A stretch of DNA of 64,000 nucleotides from DATHTS01 sp041940425 (GTDB taxonomy: Bacteria; Acidobacteriota; Blastocatellia; Pyrinomonadales; Pyrinomonadaceae), in contig JBGTSF010000017.1 in assembly GCA_041940425.1 (NCBI GenBank), forward strand, positions 1-64,000, in the 5' to 3' direction. The position numbers were made by a program, and so were the translations under genes. Shown here one piece after another: positions 50,916-59,903 of the stretch. Within the stretch, counting starts at the first letter, position 1, and each line of letters begins with the position of its first letter. The notes under the pieces are model-generated. The model was not told the origin of the DNA and did no database searches. It worked only from the letters and a program-made list of their open reading frames with translations.

Positions 50916-52076
50916 ATGCTGAAAAAATCCCGTTTTTATTTTACCGCGATGTGCGCCGCGCTGGTTTTGGTTTCGCTTCTTCTGACTTCCGCCGCGAAAG
51001 CCTGCGAAGATCCGCCGCAAACCCTGCTTACGCTTTATATGAACAGCGATCTGATCGTCATCGCCAAATATGAAAGCAACGGCGAATCGAAAAAATCTTA
51101 TGAAGACGAATACGGCTACACGCTCGATGTCGAGCGGAATCTTTCGATCTCGAAAATCTATAAAGGCGGGAAAGATCTGAAAACGGTTTCGTTCGTGTCG
51201 TCCGAATATCATTCGAATCCGAGCCAGCCGAATGAAGCAATCGAGCCGGAAGAATATATTCACGAAGAATTCTTCGACCTTTCAAAGATCAAGCTCGGCG
51301 GCGAATATCTTTTCTTTTTAACGAAGGACAAAGAAACCGAGAAATACACCGTAACGGATTATTATTCGGGTGTCAGGGAAACCGGCGGCAAAACCGAATT
51401 TTTTGAAAAAGCCCTGGGCGAACTCGAACAGATCGCGTCGGCGAAAGAAAATCAGTACGCGCTTCTGACCGAATGGATCGTTAAAAGCGTCGAAAACGCG
51501 GAAACGCGCGAAGACGGAATCCGCGATCTGTCGGAAAGTTTTTACGGTTTGCAGTATCAGCAGGAAGATCCGAATTTCAAAGATAAAGGTCCGTTCGTAG
51601 TAAATGACGGTTACGGAATTTACACGGTCGGTGTGGCGAAACATCTGACCGAATCGCAGAAAGCGAGAGTTTCCGCCGCGCTTTATCCGGTTCTGCAAGC
51701 CGCCTGGTTTGCCGAAACGCCGCAGTATGCCGATTATGGGATCGCGGCTATTTTGGGCGGCATCAACAAACCTCGTTTCGCCGTTCACGTATTCAATTCC
51801 CTGCAGTCGGTCGCCAAAGAAGATGTCGAGCGCAAAAGAATGATCATGGGATTTTTGACCGATTTCATCGCCGACGAAGCTCTTTCGAAAATTTATTACG
51901 ATTATTCGGAGTTGGAATACAAGATGGAAGAGATAGGAAAAGCCGACACGCCGGAAGTGAAAAAGCAGTTGAAAACGATGACCGCTTCGAGAGACCTTCT
52001 GCTGAAAGATTTCGACAAGCGTTTCAAATTTTTATACGGCAGAAATTTCGTTCCGGTCGAAGAACAAAAAGCCTGA
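50916..52076 (+). CDS. Secreted protein, unknown
   Basis: 386 residues from the ATG at 50916, which has AGGAG 10 nt upstream and begins a clear signal peptide (LVLVSLLLTSAAKA). A longer frame from 50793 is possible but adds only a basic unrelated stretch. The mature protein starts ACEDPPQTLLTLYMNSDLIV, reminiscent of secreted proteins that begin with an N-terminal Cys and an NTR/TIMP-like strand; then mostly helical. Function unknown. Confidence 0.75.
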   Translation: MLKKSRFYFTAMCAALVLVSLLLTSAAKACEDPPQTLLTLYMNSDLIVIAKYESNGESKKSYEDEYGYTLDVERNLSISKIYKGGKDLKTVSFVSSEYHSNPSQPNEAIEPEEYIHEEFFDLSKIKLGGEYLFFLTKDKETEKYTVTDYYSGVRETGGKTEFFEKALGELEQIASAKENQYALLTEWIVKSVENAETREDGIRDLSESFYGLQYQQEDPNFKDKGPFVVNDGYGIYTVGVAKHLTESQKARVSAALYPVLQAAWFAETPQYADYGIAAILGGINKPRFAVHVFNSLQSVAKEDVERKRMIMGFLTDFIADEALSKIYYDYSELEYKMEEIGKADTPEVKKQLKTMTASRDLLLKDFDKRFKFLYGRNFVPVEEQKA

Positions 52077-52101
52077 ACGATAAAATTATTCGCGTAAAAA
52101 C

Positions 52102-52140
52102 AAAAGCGGTTTCCGTCGGCATAACGGAAACCGCTTTTTT
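52102..52140 (+). terminator. Rho-independent terminator
   Basis: AAAAGCGGTTTCCG (52102-52115) and CGGAAACCGCTTTT (52125-52138), perfect, followed by T. Confidence 0.9.
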
Positions 52141-52220
52141 ACGTCCGGCAGTCGAAAAAAATTTTCTTGAGAAAAAAAAATCGAGCAACCGTATTCTTTG
52201 TAAGTCCGTCTAAAATAACT

Positions 52221-52245
52221 TGTTACACCTGTAAAAAGTGTAACA
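52221..52245. promoter_or_regulatory. Inverted repeat TGTTACAC / GTGTAACA
   Basis: Perfect 8-nt arms with a 9-nt spacer, about 95 nt before the beta-barrel gene. Could be an operator or a leader hairpin. Confidence 0.45.
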
Positions 52246-52338
52246 GCCTGGCAGGATTTAGCAGTATCGAATCGGTTAGGCTTTTTTTGTTGCTGAGGCA
52301 GCAAAGATTTTTAATTCTTAGGGAGTAATTTATACAAT

Positions 52339-52992
52339 ATGAAAAAGTTATTTTTGGCGTTTTGTCTGATGACAATTTCCGGCTTGGCGGCGTTTGCCCA
52401 AAGCACGGGCGATTACAAAAAAGGCGAATTTTTCGTCGGCTACTCGAACGGACAGGTTGACACGGGAATCAATTCCGAAGACGGCAACGAGTTCGAGGAA
52501 TTTTTCAACGAGCGCGAAACATTTCACGGTTTTAACGTTTCCGGCGTTTACAATGTCAGCCGTTTTGTCGGCATCAAAGGCGACGTTTCGGGAACATACA
52601 ACCGGAAAAATTTCAGCGGCACCATTCAGGACGGACCGACTCCGACCAATGTTTCGTTCAAGACCAACAGCGCACTTTACAATTTTCTCGGCGGCGTTCA
52701 GTTCAAGGACAATGCGACCGAAAAAAGATTAAAACCTTTCGCGCACGTTTTGGTCGGCGCGGGACACGGGCGGGTAAAAATCTCCGACACCGTTTGTCCG
52801 GGCGATGTCTGCACAGCTTTTGAAGGCACGGAATCCGAAACCGGATTTGCCGGAGCGTTCGGCGGCGGTTTGGATGTCAAATTGAACAACCGCGTTGATT
52901 TTCGCGTCGTTCAGGTTGATTACAACCCGGTCAGATTCGACGGCGGAACCCAGCACAATGTCCGTTTCGGAATCGGGTTGGTTTTCAAGTAA
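52339..52992 (+). CDS. Outer-membrane beta-barrel protein
   Basis: 217 residues. Signal peptide 1-20 (ends AFAQ), then alternating hydrophobic strands: KKGEFFVGYSNGQVD, FHGFNVSGVYNVSRFVGIKG, KPFAHVLVGAGHGRVKI, FGGGLDVKLNNRVDFRVVQV, with a final strand NVRFGIGLVFK ending in an aromatic-basic residue. This is a small 8-strand OmpA/OmpW-like barrel without a peptidoglycan-binding domain. Confidence 0.83.
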   Translation: MKKLFLAFCLMTISGLAAFAQSTGDYKKGEFFVGYSNGQVDTGINSEDGNEFEEFFNERETFHGFNVSGVYNVSRFVGIKGDVSGTYNRKNFSGTIQDGPTPTNVSFKTNSALYNFLGGVQFKDNATEKRLKPFAHVLVGAGHGRVKISDTVCPGDVCTAFEGTESETGFAGAFGGGLDVKLNNRVDFRVVQVDYNPVRFDGGTQHNVRFGIGLVFK

Positions 52993-53013
52993 AAATAATT
53001 TGAAAGCAAGAAA

Positions 53014-53046
53014 AAAAAGGGAGCGTTTTTAATGCGCTCCCTTTTT
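53014..53046 (+). terminator. Rho-independent terminator
   Basis: AAAAAGGGAGCG (53014-53025) pairs with CGCTCCCTTTTT (53035-53046). Confidence 0.88.
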
Positions 53047-53074
53047 ATTTAACCCGGGTTTTAGATAAAACGAA

Positions 53075-53157
53075 ATAGCCGCAAAAAAGCACAGAAATCA
53101 CAAAAAGAAAATCTTCCAAACACTCTTTTTGTAAATTTTGCGCTTTTTTGCGGCTAT
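53075..53157. repeat. Long imperfect hairpin (ATAGCCGCAAAAAAGC)
   Basis: Arms 53075-53107 and 53125-53157; the outer 16 nt are perfect, the inner part has several mismatches and closes with CAAAAAG/CTTTTTG. Lies between convergent genes. Confidence 0.8.
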
Positions 53158-53173
53158 CTTCTTCCCCCCTTAT

Positions 53174-54853
53174 TTATCTTTCGGTCAATTCCTTCGGCAA
53201 CTGTTTATCAACCGCCGGACGCTGCCGGAGTTCGGCGATTTCCCAGAGCGTCAGAAAGATCGTCCGCGTAACCTTTTCCATTTTTTGATAGTCAATCTTA
53301 TCGGGATTATCGGTCGGTCGGTGATAATCTTCGTGAACGCCGTCAAACCAGAAAACGATCGGAATATTATTGACCGCGTAATTGAAATGGTCGGAACGGA
53401 AAAAGAAACGATTCGGGTCTTGCGGGTCGTCGTATTTGTAGTTGTAGGTCAGATTCAGATAACTGCTGTTCGTCGCCTTCGTAACCGCGCCGAGCGTCGA
53501 ACTCATCATTTCCGAACCGATCACGTAAATTTCATTTTCGCCCGAAAGTTCGGCGTTGCACGGTCTCTGTCCCGGTCTTAAATTTACGTCGCACGGAGCT
53601 TGATAACCCGGTTTTTTACTGCGCCCGATCATATCAATGTTTAATTGAGCGACGACATTTTTGATGTCAACGGTCGGGAATTTATTAAAATACTCGCTGC
53701 CCCACAAACCTTTTTCCTCGCCCGCGTGCCAGACGAAAAGAACCGAGCGTTTCGGTCGGACGGCGGCTTTGGCTAAAGTTTCGGCGATGGCGAGAACGGC
53801 GACCGTTCCCGAACCGTCGTCGTCCGCGCCGTTCCAGATTTTGTCTTCGCCCGGCGCATACGGATTCACGCCGTCGTGATCGTAATGCGCGCCGATGGCG
53901 ACGTATTCGTTTTTCAATGTCGGATCAGAGCCTTCCCAGACGGCGACGACGTTCTGCGTGTCGGCGGTTTCGACCTTCGTTTCGACTGAAAGATTCGCGG
54001 TTTTTCCCGCGCCGAATTCAAACGCCGGCATCGGTTCGGTCGAATTGTAGATTTCCGTGATTTTTTTCAGATCAAAGCTTTCGCCGCTGAAAAGTTTTTC
54101 GGCAGCCGTCGGCGAAAGGAAAACGGTCGGCAGATTTTTTTCCCTGCTTTTGGTCAATTTGTCAACGCGGTAATCTCCCGTTTCGCGCTGGCGGCGCAGA
54201 GTTTCCCAATTTTTTACGATGTTCGGCGTGCCGACGGCGATGATGCCCGCCGCGCCCTGCTGTTTGGCGTAGGTCATCGGATCAGCCCACGCTTCGCCGC
54301 GTCTGCCGCTTTCAAAAAGCTCGCGGAACGAAACGCCGCGCGGAGCATTATCGGCGTAGATGACGACGATCTTGCCGCGGACATTTAAATCTTTAAGCGG
54401 TTCGAGACCTTTCGATTTGACCAGCCAGCCGTTGCCGCCGAAAACCATCGGCGCGTTCATAGCCGCGCCCGAAGTTGCATTGGCAAAAAAGTCTCTTCCG
54501 TAAAGAAACTGCTCGCCGTTGATCTGCAAAATTGCGTTCGCCGGAATGACCGCGTCGCGGCTGAGAGCCATTTTTTGAAAGAATGTGCCATTATCGCCCG
54601 CCGGTTTGAACTTCCAGCGTTTAAGCATCAAAGCCATAAACTGCGCCGTCAAATCAAGCCCGCGCGAAGGCGTATCGCGCCCTTCCATCTCGTCCGACGC
54701 GACAAAATAAAGATATTCTCTGAGCTGTTCGGCGGTAATCATCTCCGCCAACTGTTTTTCTTTCGCCGTAATTTTAACCGCCGTTTGAGCAAATGCTGAC
54801 GAAGGCAAAAGAAGCGTAATAATTAAAAGTATTGCAAATAAATTTTTTCTCAT
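53174..54853 (-). CDS. Secreted M28 family metallopeptidase with PA domain
   Basis: 559 residues. Signal peptide 1-23 (ends AFAQ). A PA-like insert (about 130-230, GKIVVIYADN, AAGIIAVGTPN) precedes the di-zinc catalytic domain: IGAHYDHDG, NGADDDGSGTVAVL, WHAGEEKGLWGSEYF, QLNIDMIGRS and HEDYHRPTDN hold the metal ligands and the catalytic Glu. Aminopeptidase or carboxypeptidase of the M28 group acting outside the inner membrane; substrate not known. Confidence 0.92.
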   Translation of the reverse strand: MRKNLFAILLIITLLLPSSAFAQTAVKITAKEKQLAEMITAEQLREYLYFVASDEMEGRDTPSRGLDLTAQFMALMLKRWKFKPAGDNGTFFQKMALSRDAVIPANAILQINGEQFLYGRDFFANATSGAAMNAPMVFGGNGWLVKSKGLEPLKDLNVRGKIVVIYADNAPRGVSFRELFESGRRGEAWADPMTYAKQQGAAGIIAVGTPNIVKNWETLRRQRETGDYRVDKLTKSREKNLPTVFLSPTAAEKLFSGESFDLKKITEIYNSTEPMPAFEFGAGKTANLSVETKVETADTQNVVAVWEGSDPTLKNEYVAIGAHYDHDGVNPYAPGEDKIWNGADDDGSGTVAVLAIAETLAKAAVRPKRSVLFVWHAGEEKGLWGSEYFNKFPTVDIKNVVAQLNIDMIGRSKKPGYQAPCDVNLRPGQRPCNAELSGENEIYVIGSEMMSSTLGAVTKATNSSYLNLTYNYKYDDPQDPNRFFFRSDHFNYAVNNIPIVFWFDGVHEDYHRPTDNPDKIDYQKMEKVTRTIFLTLWEIAELRQRPAVDKQLPKELTER

Positions 54854-54875
54854 TTTTTCTCCGAAGATTTTTAGA

Positions 54876-54950
54876 GCAGAAGCCCGCGCGTGAGCAAGGG
54901 CGGAATTACTGACTTGACCAATCCGCCCTTGCTCACGCGCGGGCTTCTGC
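54876..54950. repeat. Perfect 29-nt-arm GC-rich hairpin
   Basis: Arms 54876-54904 and 54922-54950 are perfect complements; core GCAGAAGCCCGCGCGTGAGC. Loop 17 nt. Lies between the lpxI stop (upstream gene) and the M28 gene start, both on the minus strand, so it probably works as a terminator or mRNA stabiliser between them. Confidence 0.88.
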
Positions 54951-54970
54951 CTTTGTTGTTCTTACGCAAA

Positions 54971-55789
54971 TTACTTAAAACTTGTTTCGGCGGTCTGAGC
55001 GACGACCGCTATTTTATTTTTGTCGGCAAGCCGGAGCATTTCTTCTTTGTCGAACATCAAGGTTTTGCCCGGTGTCAGACACAGGCAGGTCGCGCCCGCT
55101 TCGATCATCGTTTCGATCGTCGGAACGCCGACGACCGGAACGTCGAAGCGCATATCCTGATCCGGTTTGGCGACTTTGACGACCGTCAGTTTTCCTTTCG
55201 CCAGTTCTCCGGCGCGTTTGATAACCGCATCCGTGCCTTCCATCGCTTCGACAGCGACGCACGCTTTGGCGCGGACAACGATGGTTTGCCCGAGATCGAG
55301 CCGCGCAATTTCGTTCGCCACGCGCAGACCGTATTCGATATTTCCCTGTTCGGTTTTGTCCGGTTTTCTCTTTGTCAAAACGCCTTCCTGTGCCAGTCGG
55401 TCTCTGATGAAATAGGTCGAGTCAATCAGTTCGATGCCTTCTTTCGCCATCTCGTCCGCCACGCCGCCGATTAGAGCGTCGGTGTTTCTCTGCTTTAGAC
55501 CGAACAGCATTTTGACCATCCGCAGATCGGGAAGCGCGCCCGAAAAAATCTGAACGTGCTTAACCTGTCCCGCCATTATCGCTTTCGTTACGCCCTCGGA
55601 TTTAAAGAACGAGATCATTTTTCCGAGCTGACCGATGCCGACCCAGATGACGTTTTCCGCGACTTCTTCGATGCTTTTGTCCGTTTCTTCTTTAATGGCG
55701 ACAACGGAAAGCGCCGCGCCCTGCCGCCGCGCGCCTTCGAGAACGAGAAAAGGAAATCTGCCGTTTCCGGCGATCAGACCGTATTTCAT
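54971..55789 (-). CDS. lpxI: UDP-2,3-diacylglucosamine pyrophosphatase LpxI
   Basis: 272 residues. YGLIAGNGRFPFLVLEGARR is the LpxI N-terminus; IWVGIGQLGKMISFFKSEGV, AMAGQVKH-type IMAGQVKHVQIF, and DMRFDVPVVGVPTIETM with AGATCLCLTPGKTLMFDKE are all characteristic. LpxI replaces LpxH in the lipid A pathway of some Gram-negatives, so the cell has an LPS outer membrane. Confidence 0.92.
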   Translation of the reverse strand: MKYGLIAGNGRFPFLVLEGARRQGAALSVVAIKEETDKSIEEVAENVIWVGIGQLGKMISFFKSEGVTKAIMAGQVKHVQIFSGALPDLRMVKMLFGLKQRNTDALIGGVADEMAKEGIELIDSTYFIRDRLAQEGVLTKRKPDKTEQGNIEYGLRVANEIARLDLGQTIVVRAKACVAVEAMEGTDAVIKRAGELAKGKLTVVKVAKPDQDMRFDVPVVGVPTIETMIEAGATCLCLTPGKTLMFDKEEMLRLADKNKIAVVAQTAETSFK

Positions 55790-55923
55790 AAGAGTTTAAA
55801 TTCGCTAAGTCTTAAACAATCAACTGCTTAACTTTAAGCCGAAATTTTCGCGAAAATATTGCCAAATGAATGAAAAATAGTTTATCGTTTCATTTGTAGA
55901 ACAAAATTTCATACAGGGGTTAT

Positions 55924-56364
55924 ATGCGAAAATCAGGACAAACATTAAAAATATACCGCGTTTCGCAGTTTAGACAAATCGCCAGACCGCTCGTTACGTC
56001 GCGCGTTTCCGCCGGATTTCCCTCGCCGGCGGAAGATTATATCGAAGGGCGCATTGATCTCAACCGCGAACTCATCCGCAATCCGCTTTCGACATTTTAC
56101 GTGCGCGTAACCGGCGATTCGATGAGCGGCATCGGCATCTATCCGAATTGCCTGCTCGTCGTTGACCGCGCCGTCGAAACGCAGGACGGAAATATTATTA
56201 TCGCCAGAATTTTCGACGAACTCTGCGTCAAACGCCTGACGATCTGCAACAACGGCAAAGTCTGGCTCTTTTCGGAAAACGAAAATTACGCGCCGATAGA
56301 AATTACGGAAGACGTGGATTTCGAAGTCTGGGGCAGAGTTTTATATTCGATTCAGCCGCACTGA
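55924..56364 (+). CDS. umuD: UmuD-like S24 peptidase
   Basis: 146 residues. Ala-Gly cleavage site in SAGFPSPAEDYIE (about residue 30), catalytic Ser in VTGDSMSGIGIYP (about 64) and Lys in DELCVKRLTI (about 101): the LexA/UmuD self-cleaving fold. Cleaved UmuD joins UmuC as polymerase V. No recognisable LexA box is seen upstream. Followed by a heptamer hairpin and umuC. Confidence 0.92.
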   Translation: MRKSGQTLKIYRVSQFRQIARPLVTSRVSAGFPSPAEDYIEGRIDLNRELIRNPLSTFYVRVTGDSMSGIGIYPNCLLVVDRAVETQDGNIIIARIFDELCVKRLTICNNGKVWLFSENENYAPIEITEDVDFEVWGRVLYSIQPH

Positions 56365-56367
56365 TCT

Positions 56368-56463
56368 CAGTGCTGAGTGCTGAGTGCTAAGTTTTTTTGA
56401 GATCATTTACAAAAACAGTTTCCAATTTAGCACTCAGCACTTAGCACTTAGCACTTAGCACTG
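56368..56463. repeat. Heptamer repeat hairpin (AGTGCTG / TTAGCAC)
   Basis: Left block AGTGCTG, AGTGCTG, AGTGCTA (56369-56389); right block TTAGCAC, TCAGCAC, then three TTAGCAC (56427-56461). Complementary; fills the umuD-umuC gap and ends 3 nt before the umuC ATG. Confidence 0.93.
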
Positions 56464-56465
56464 TC

Positions 56466-57719
56466 ATGGACGCTTTCGCACTGATTGACTGCAATAATTT
56501 TTACGCTTCGACCGAGCGCGTTTTCGATCCGCGTCTGCATAAAAAGCCGGTCGTCGTTTTGTCCAACAACGACGGCTGTGTGATCGCGCGGAGCGAGGAA
56601 GCAAAACAGATCGGCGTAACGATGGGCGCGCCGCTTTTTAAGGTGAAAAATCTTCTCGAAGAAAACCGTGCCGAGATTTTTTCCTCCAACTACGAACTCT
56701 ACGGCGATATGTCGGCGCGTGTGATGGAAAATCTGCGCCTGTTTTCGCCCGAAGTCGAAATTTATTCGATTGACGAAGCCTTTGTCGGTTTCGACACGAG
56801 GCGCGACGATCTGAACAATGTCGGCACGGTGATTCGCGCGGAAATAAAAAAGCGAACGGGCATTCCGGTTTCGGTCGGCATCGCGGAAACGAAAACGCTC
56901 GCCAAACTCGCCAATCGTTTCGCCAAAAAATCGGACGGTTTTTTGAATCTTTACCGTTCGCCGTTTGTCGAAGACGCTCTGCGCGTAACTCCCGTCAAAG
57001 ACCTGTGGGGCATCGGTCGCGCGTCGGTCGAAAAGCTGGAAAATCTCGGCATCAAAAACGCTTTCGCTCTGCGCGAGATGGATCTGCGGCACGCGCGAAA
57101 ACTTTTGACGGTCGTCGGCGCGAGATTAGTTTTAGAACTGCGCGGCGTAAGCTGTCTGCCGCTCGAACTCGTCCCGCCGGTAAAAAAATCCATCACTTGT
57201 TCGCGTTCGTTCGGACAGGCGGTCGAAAGATACGAAACGGTGCGCGAAGCCGTTACTTTTTTTCTCGCACGCGCGGCGGAAAAACTCCGCAAAAATGATC
57301 TGGCGGCAAACGCCGTAACGGTTTTTATCGGCACTGACAGGTTTAATCCGAAGCCTGATTATTATTCTAACTCGGCGACCTACGCTTCGATCTATGCTTC
57401 GGATATAAATTACGAACTGCAAAAATGGGCGTTTTCCTGTCTCGATAAAATTTTCCGTCCCGGATTTCATTACCGCAAAGCGGGCGTGATCTTGAGCGGA
57501 CTCGTTCCGGCGGACGAATTGACGGAAAGAATTTTCGACGAAAAAAAATGGGAACGCTTTCGCGCCGTGATGAAATCGGTTGATGAAGTGAATAAAAAAT
57601 TCGGACGCGACACGGTGCATTTCGGGCTTACTTCGTTAAATTCCGACTGGCGCGGAAAAAGCCAGTGGCGAAGCAACCGCTACACGACACGGTTTAAAGA
57701 AATCGTAACGGTTCACTAA
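56466..57719 (+). CDS. umuC: Translesion DNA polymerase V subunit UmuC
   Basis: 417 residues, Y-family polymerase. FALIDCNNFYASTERVFDP has the first metal-binding Asp, PVVVLSNNDGCVIARSEEAK, and YSIDEAFVGFD the Asp/Glu pair. KDLWGIGRASVEKLENLG is the thumb HhH. Full length for UmuC. Together with UmuD it replicates across damage. The heptamer hairpin separates it from umuD, so it may have reduced or separate translation. Confidence 0.95.
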   Translation: MDAFALIDCNNFYASTERVFDPRLHKKPVVVLSNNDGCVIARSEEAKQIGVTMGAPLFKVKNLLEENRAEIFSSNYELYGDMSARVMENLRLFSPEVEIYSIDEAFVGFDTRRDDLNNVGTVIRAEIKKRTGIPVSVGIAETKTLAKLANRFAKKSDGFLNLYRSPFVEDALRVTPVKDLWGIGRASVEKLENLGIKNAFALREMDLRHARKLLTVVGARLVLELRGVSCLPLELVPPVKKSITCSRSFGQAVERYETVREAVTFFLARAAEKLRKNDLAANAVTVFIGTDRFNPKPDYYSNSATYASIYASDINYELQKWAFSCLDKIFRPGFHYRKAGVILSGLVPADELTERIFDEKKWERFRAVMKSVDEVNKKFGRDTVHFGLTSLNSDWRGKSQWRSNRYTTRFKEIVTVH

Positions 57720-57802
57720 AAATTTCGGCAGAGTAGTTTTAATCTTTGCTAAAAATTTGGAGAAATAAATTTACCGCCGGAACGGTATAAAAATCTGCGA
57801 AA

Positions 57803-59764
57803 CTAATCGAAATTCATCCGCCGCATCAATTCGACAAAACGCGGATCGCCGCGCAGATCGTTCCATTTCGGGTCTATCTTTAACAGCGTTAGCCGCACAT
57901 CGCGCGACTGAAAAGCTTTTTCCAGAGAGTTTAATGCTTCTTCCCGTTCACCGAGACCGTTGTGGATCAGGGCGATGTTGTAATCGGGACTATACTGCGC
58001 GGTTGCCGCCGATTTCAGTTTTTCGAGCGTCGAGCGCGCTTCTCCGGTTTGCCCGCTTTGCGCCTGCGCGTAGCCTAAAAGCGAGAGCGTTTCGCTGTTG
58101 CCGCCGGAAAGCTCATCGGCAATGCGGGCTTCTTTGATCGCCTCGTCGAATCTTTTCTGATTGATATAAATCTTTGCCAGATTGATATGCGCCACCCAAA
58201 AATTCGGCTCGATTTCGAGCGTTTTGTTCAATCTTTCGATGGCTTCCGGTTCGCGCCCGGCGTAAAAAAGAAACTGACCTTCGAGAGCGTTGATGATGAG
58301 CGAAAGCGGATCGGCTTCGCGCGCTTTTTTGATTTCTTCGACGGCTTCGTCGTGCCGTCCGATCTGGGACAAAAGATGCGCGTAGGCGCGGTGCGCCTCG
58401 GAACTGCCGGGCTTTATCTGAAGAGCTTTTTTCAGATAATTTTCCGATTCGTTCCAATTCCATTCATACCACGATTCGATCCAGCCGAGAACGATGTAGG
58501 CTTCGGCGGATTGATCGTCAATTTCCAGGGCTTTCTGGGCGGCGGCTTTCGCTTTCGGAAAGGCTTCGTCCGGCGCAACGTCCGACGTGATCGGCAACGT
58601 CCGGTAAGCGTCCGCCATTCCCGCGTAAGCCGTCGCATAGAGCGGGTCGGCGTCAATCGCCCGCTGGTAAAACGCGATGCCCTTGCGGATCTCCGGCGGA
58701 GTGAGCTTCAGCGCGTGATAACGCCCCTGCAGGTAAAAACGATAGGCTTCGATGTTTTCAGTATCGCGCTTTTCTTTGCCGTTTCGCTCATTTCCGCCCA
58801 GATGAATTTTTAAGGCTTCGGCGACCTTTTCGGAAATAGCGTCCTGCACCACAAAAATATCGGTGAATTTTTCGTCGAAAGTTCCGCTGTAGAGCGATTC
58901 GCCGCTCGCGACGGCGAGCAGGCGGACGTTGACGCGGATCTTGTCGCCCCAACGCTGGATATTGCCTTCCAGCACCGATTCGACACCGAGTTGTCGTCCC
59001 GCCTGCAGTGCGTCCTGTTCGAGATCATTAAATTTGCGAACCGAACTTAAAGGACGAACGGTAAATTCGCGGTTATTGTCGAGCCGCGCGATCAATGTGT
59101 CAGCCATGCCCATCTCCAGCGCCTCGTCGCGGTTTTCGGCGACCAACGGCTTAAACGGCAAAACGGCGATTGAACGGATCGGTTTAGACGCCGCTTTTTG
59201 GTTTTCGCGCCAGAGAAAAAATCCCGCCGCGCCCAGCGCGAAAACGCCCAGAACAACCAGAACGACCATCCATTTTCGATTTTGGTTTTTAATCGCCGGA
59301 GTTTGGCTTCCGGTTTCCGATTCGCCTTCTTGAACTTTTTCAAAATCTGAATTTGGCTTTTCCGCTTCCGCTTCGAAGATTTCGGTTTCATCCGGCGTTT
59401 CGTCCGAATCTTGAATCTTAAATTTTGAATCCTGAATCTCCCTGACTTCGGCGACGAATTTGAAGCCGCGTCCCGGAACGGTTGCGATAAAGCGATGCTC
59501 GCCGCGCCGTTCGCCTAAAGTTTTTCTCAAAATCGAAATGTTTTGACTCAGATTATTTTCTTCGACAAACGAATCCGCCCAGATCTCGCGCATCAATTCT
59601 TCTTTTTCGATGATCTTTCCGCTGTTTCGCACCAGGTAGAGAAGCGTGTCGAAAGCCTTCGGCATCAGCGGCACGATTTCGTCATCCGCCTTTAATAACA
59701 GGCGTTTCGCGGCATCGAGACGAAATTCGCCGAAGGCGTAAATGCTTGTTTGAGACTCATCCAT
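57803..59764 (-). CDS. Winged-helix / TPR membrane regulator (CadC-like)
   Basis: 653 residues. N-terminal OmpR-type winged helix (FGEFRLDAAKRLLLK, LMREIWADSFVEENNLSQNI, 1-105), a low-complexity charged linker, one membrane helix (about 168-188, VVLVVLGVFALGAAGFFLW), a FlgO/TolB-like domain (IRSIAVLPFKPLVAENRDEA, about 193-330), and about seven TPR units (about 340-640). The C-terminus PKWNDLRGDPRFVELMRRMN is shared with the partial gene at the window end. Membrane-bound one-component regulator typical of Acidobacteria; signal unknown. Confidence 0.88.
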   Translation of the reverse strand: MDESQTSIYAFGEFRLDAAKRLLLKADDEIVPLMPKAFDTLLYLVRNSGKIIEKEELMREIWADSFVEENNLSQNISILRKTLGERRGEHRFIATVPGRGFKFVAEVREIQDSKFKIQDSDETPDETEIFEAEAEKPNSDFEKVQEGESETGSQTPAIKNQNRKWMVVLVVLGVFALGAAGFFLWRENQKAASKPIRSIAVLPFKPLVAENRDEALEMGMADTLIARLDNNREFTVRPLSSVRKFNDLEQDALQAGRQLGVESVLEGNIQRWGDKIRVNVRLLAVASGESLYSGTFDEKFTDIFVVQDAISEKVAEALKIHLGGNERNGKEKRDTENIEAYRFYLQGRYHALKLTPPEIRKGIAFYQRAIDADPLYATAYAGMADAYRTLPITSDVAPDEAFPKAKAAAQKALEIDDQSAEAYIVLGWIESWYEWNWNESENYLKKALQIKPGSSEAHRAYAHLLSQIGRHDEAVEEIKKAREADPLSLIINALEGQFLFYAGREPEAIERLNKTLEIEPNFWVAHINLAKIYINQKRFDEAIKEARIADELSGGNSETLSLLGYAQAQSGQTGEARSTLEKLKSAATAQYSPDYNIALIHNGLGEREEALNSLEKAFQSRDVRLTLLKIDPKWNDLRGDPRFVELMRRMNFD

Positions 59765-59903
59765 AAACGGTTTCTCAGAAATTTTCAGAAATTTTCAATT
59801 CGATTCTAAAGATTTTCAAAAGGATTTTTTGTGATTATGCCACTAAACAAACGCGAAAAAAAGGTTTGGTAAAAAAAGAGTTTGAAAATCAGGAGGAAAA
59901 AAA

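Noticed and set aside
52248..52263. Sigma-54 promoter before the beta-barrel gene (TGGCAGGATTTAGCA)
   Set aside because: Only 9 nt lie between GG and GC; the spacing is strict for sigma-54.
55800..55923. LexA/SOS box upstream of umuD
   Set aside because: No CTGT-N8-ACAG and no GAAC-N4-GTTC; only loose AT-rich symmetry around AAATGA/TCATTT.
12505..56463. Tandem repeats as CRISPR arrays
   Set aside because: Units are 7, 9-10 or 21 nt and directly adjacent, with no unique spacers and no cas genes.
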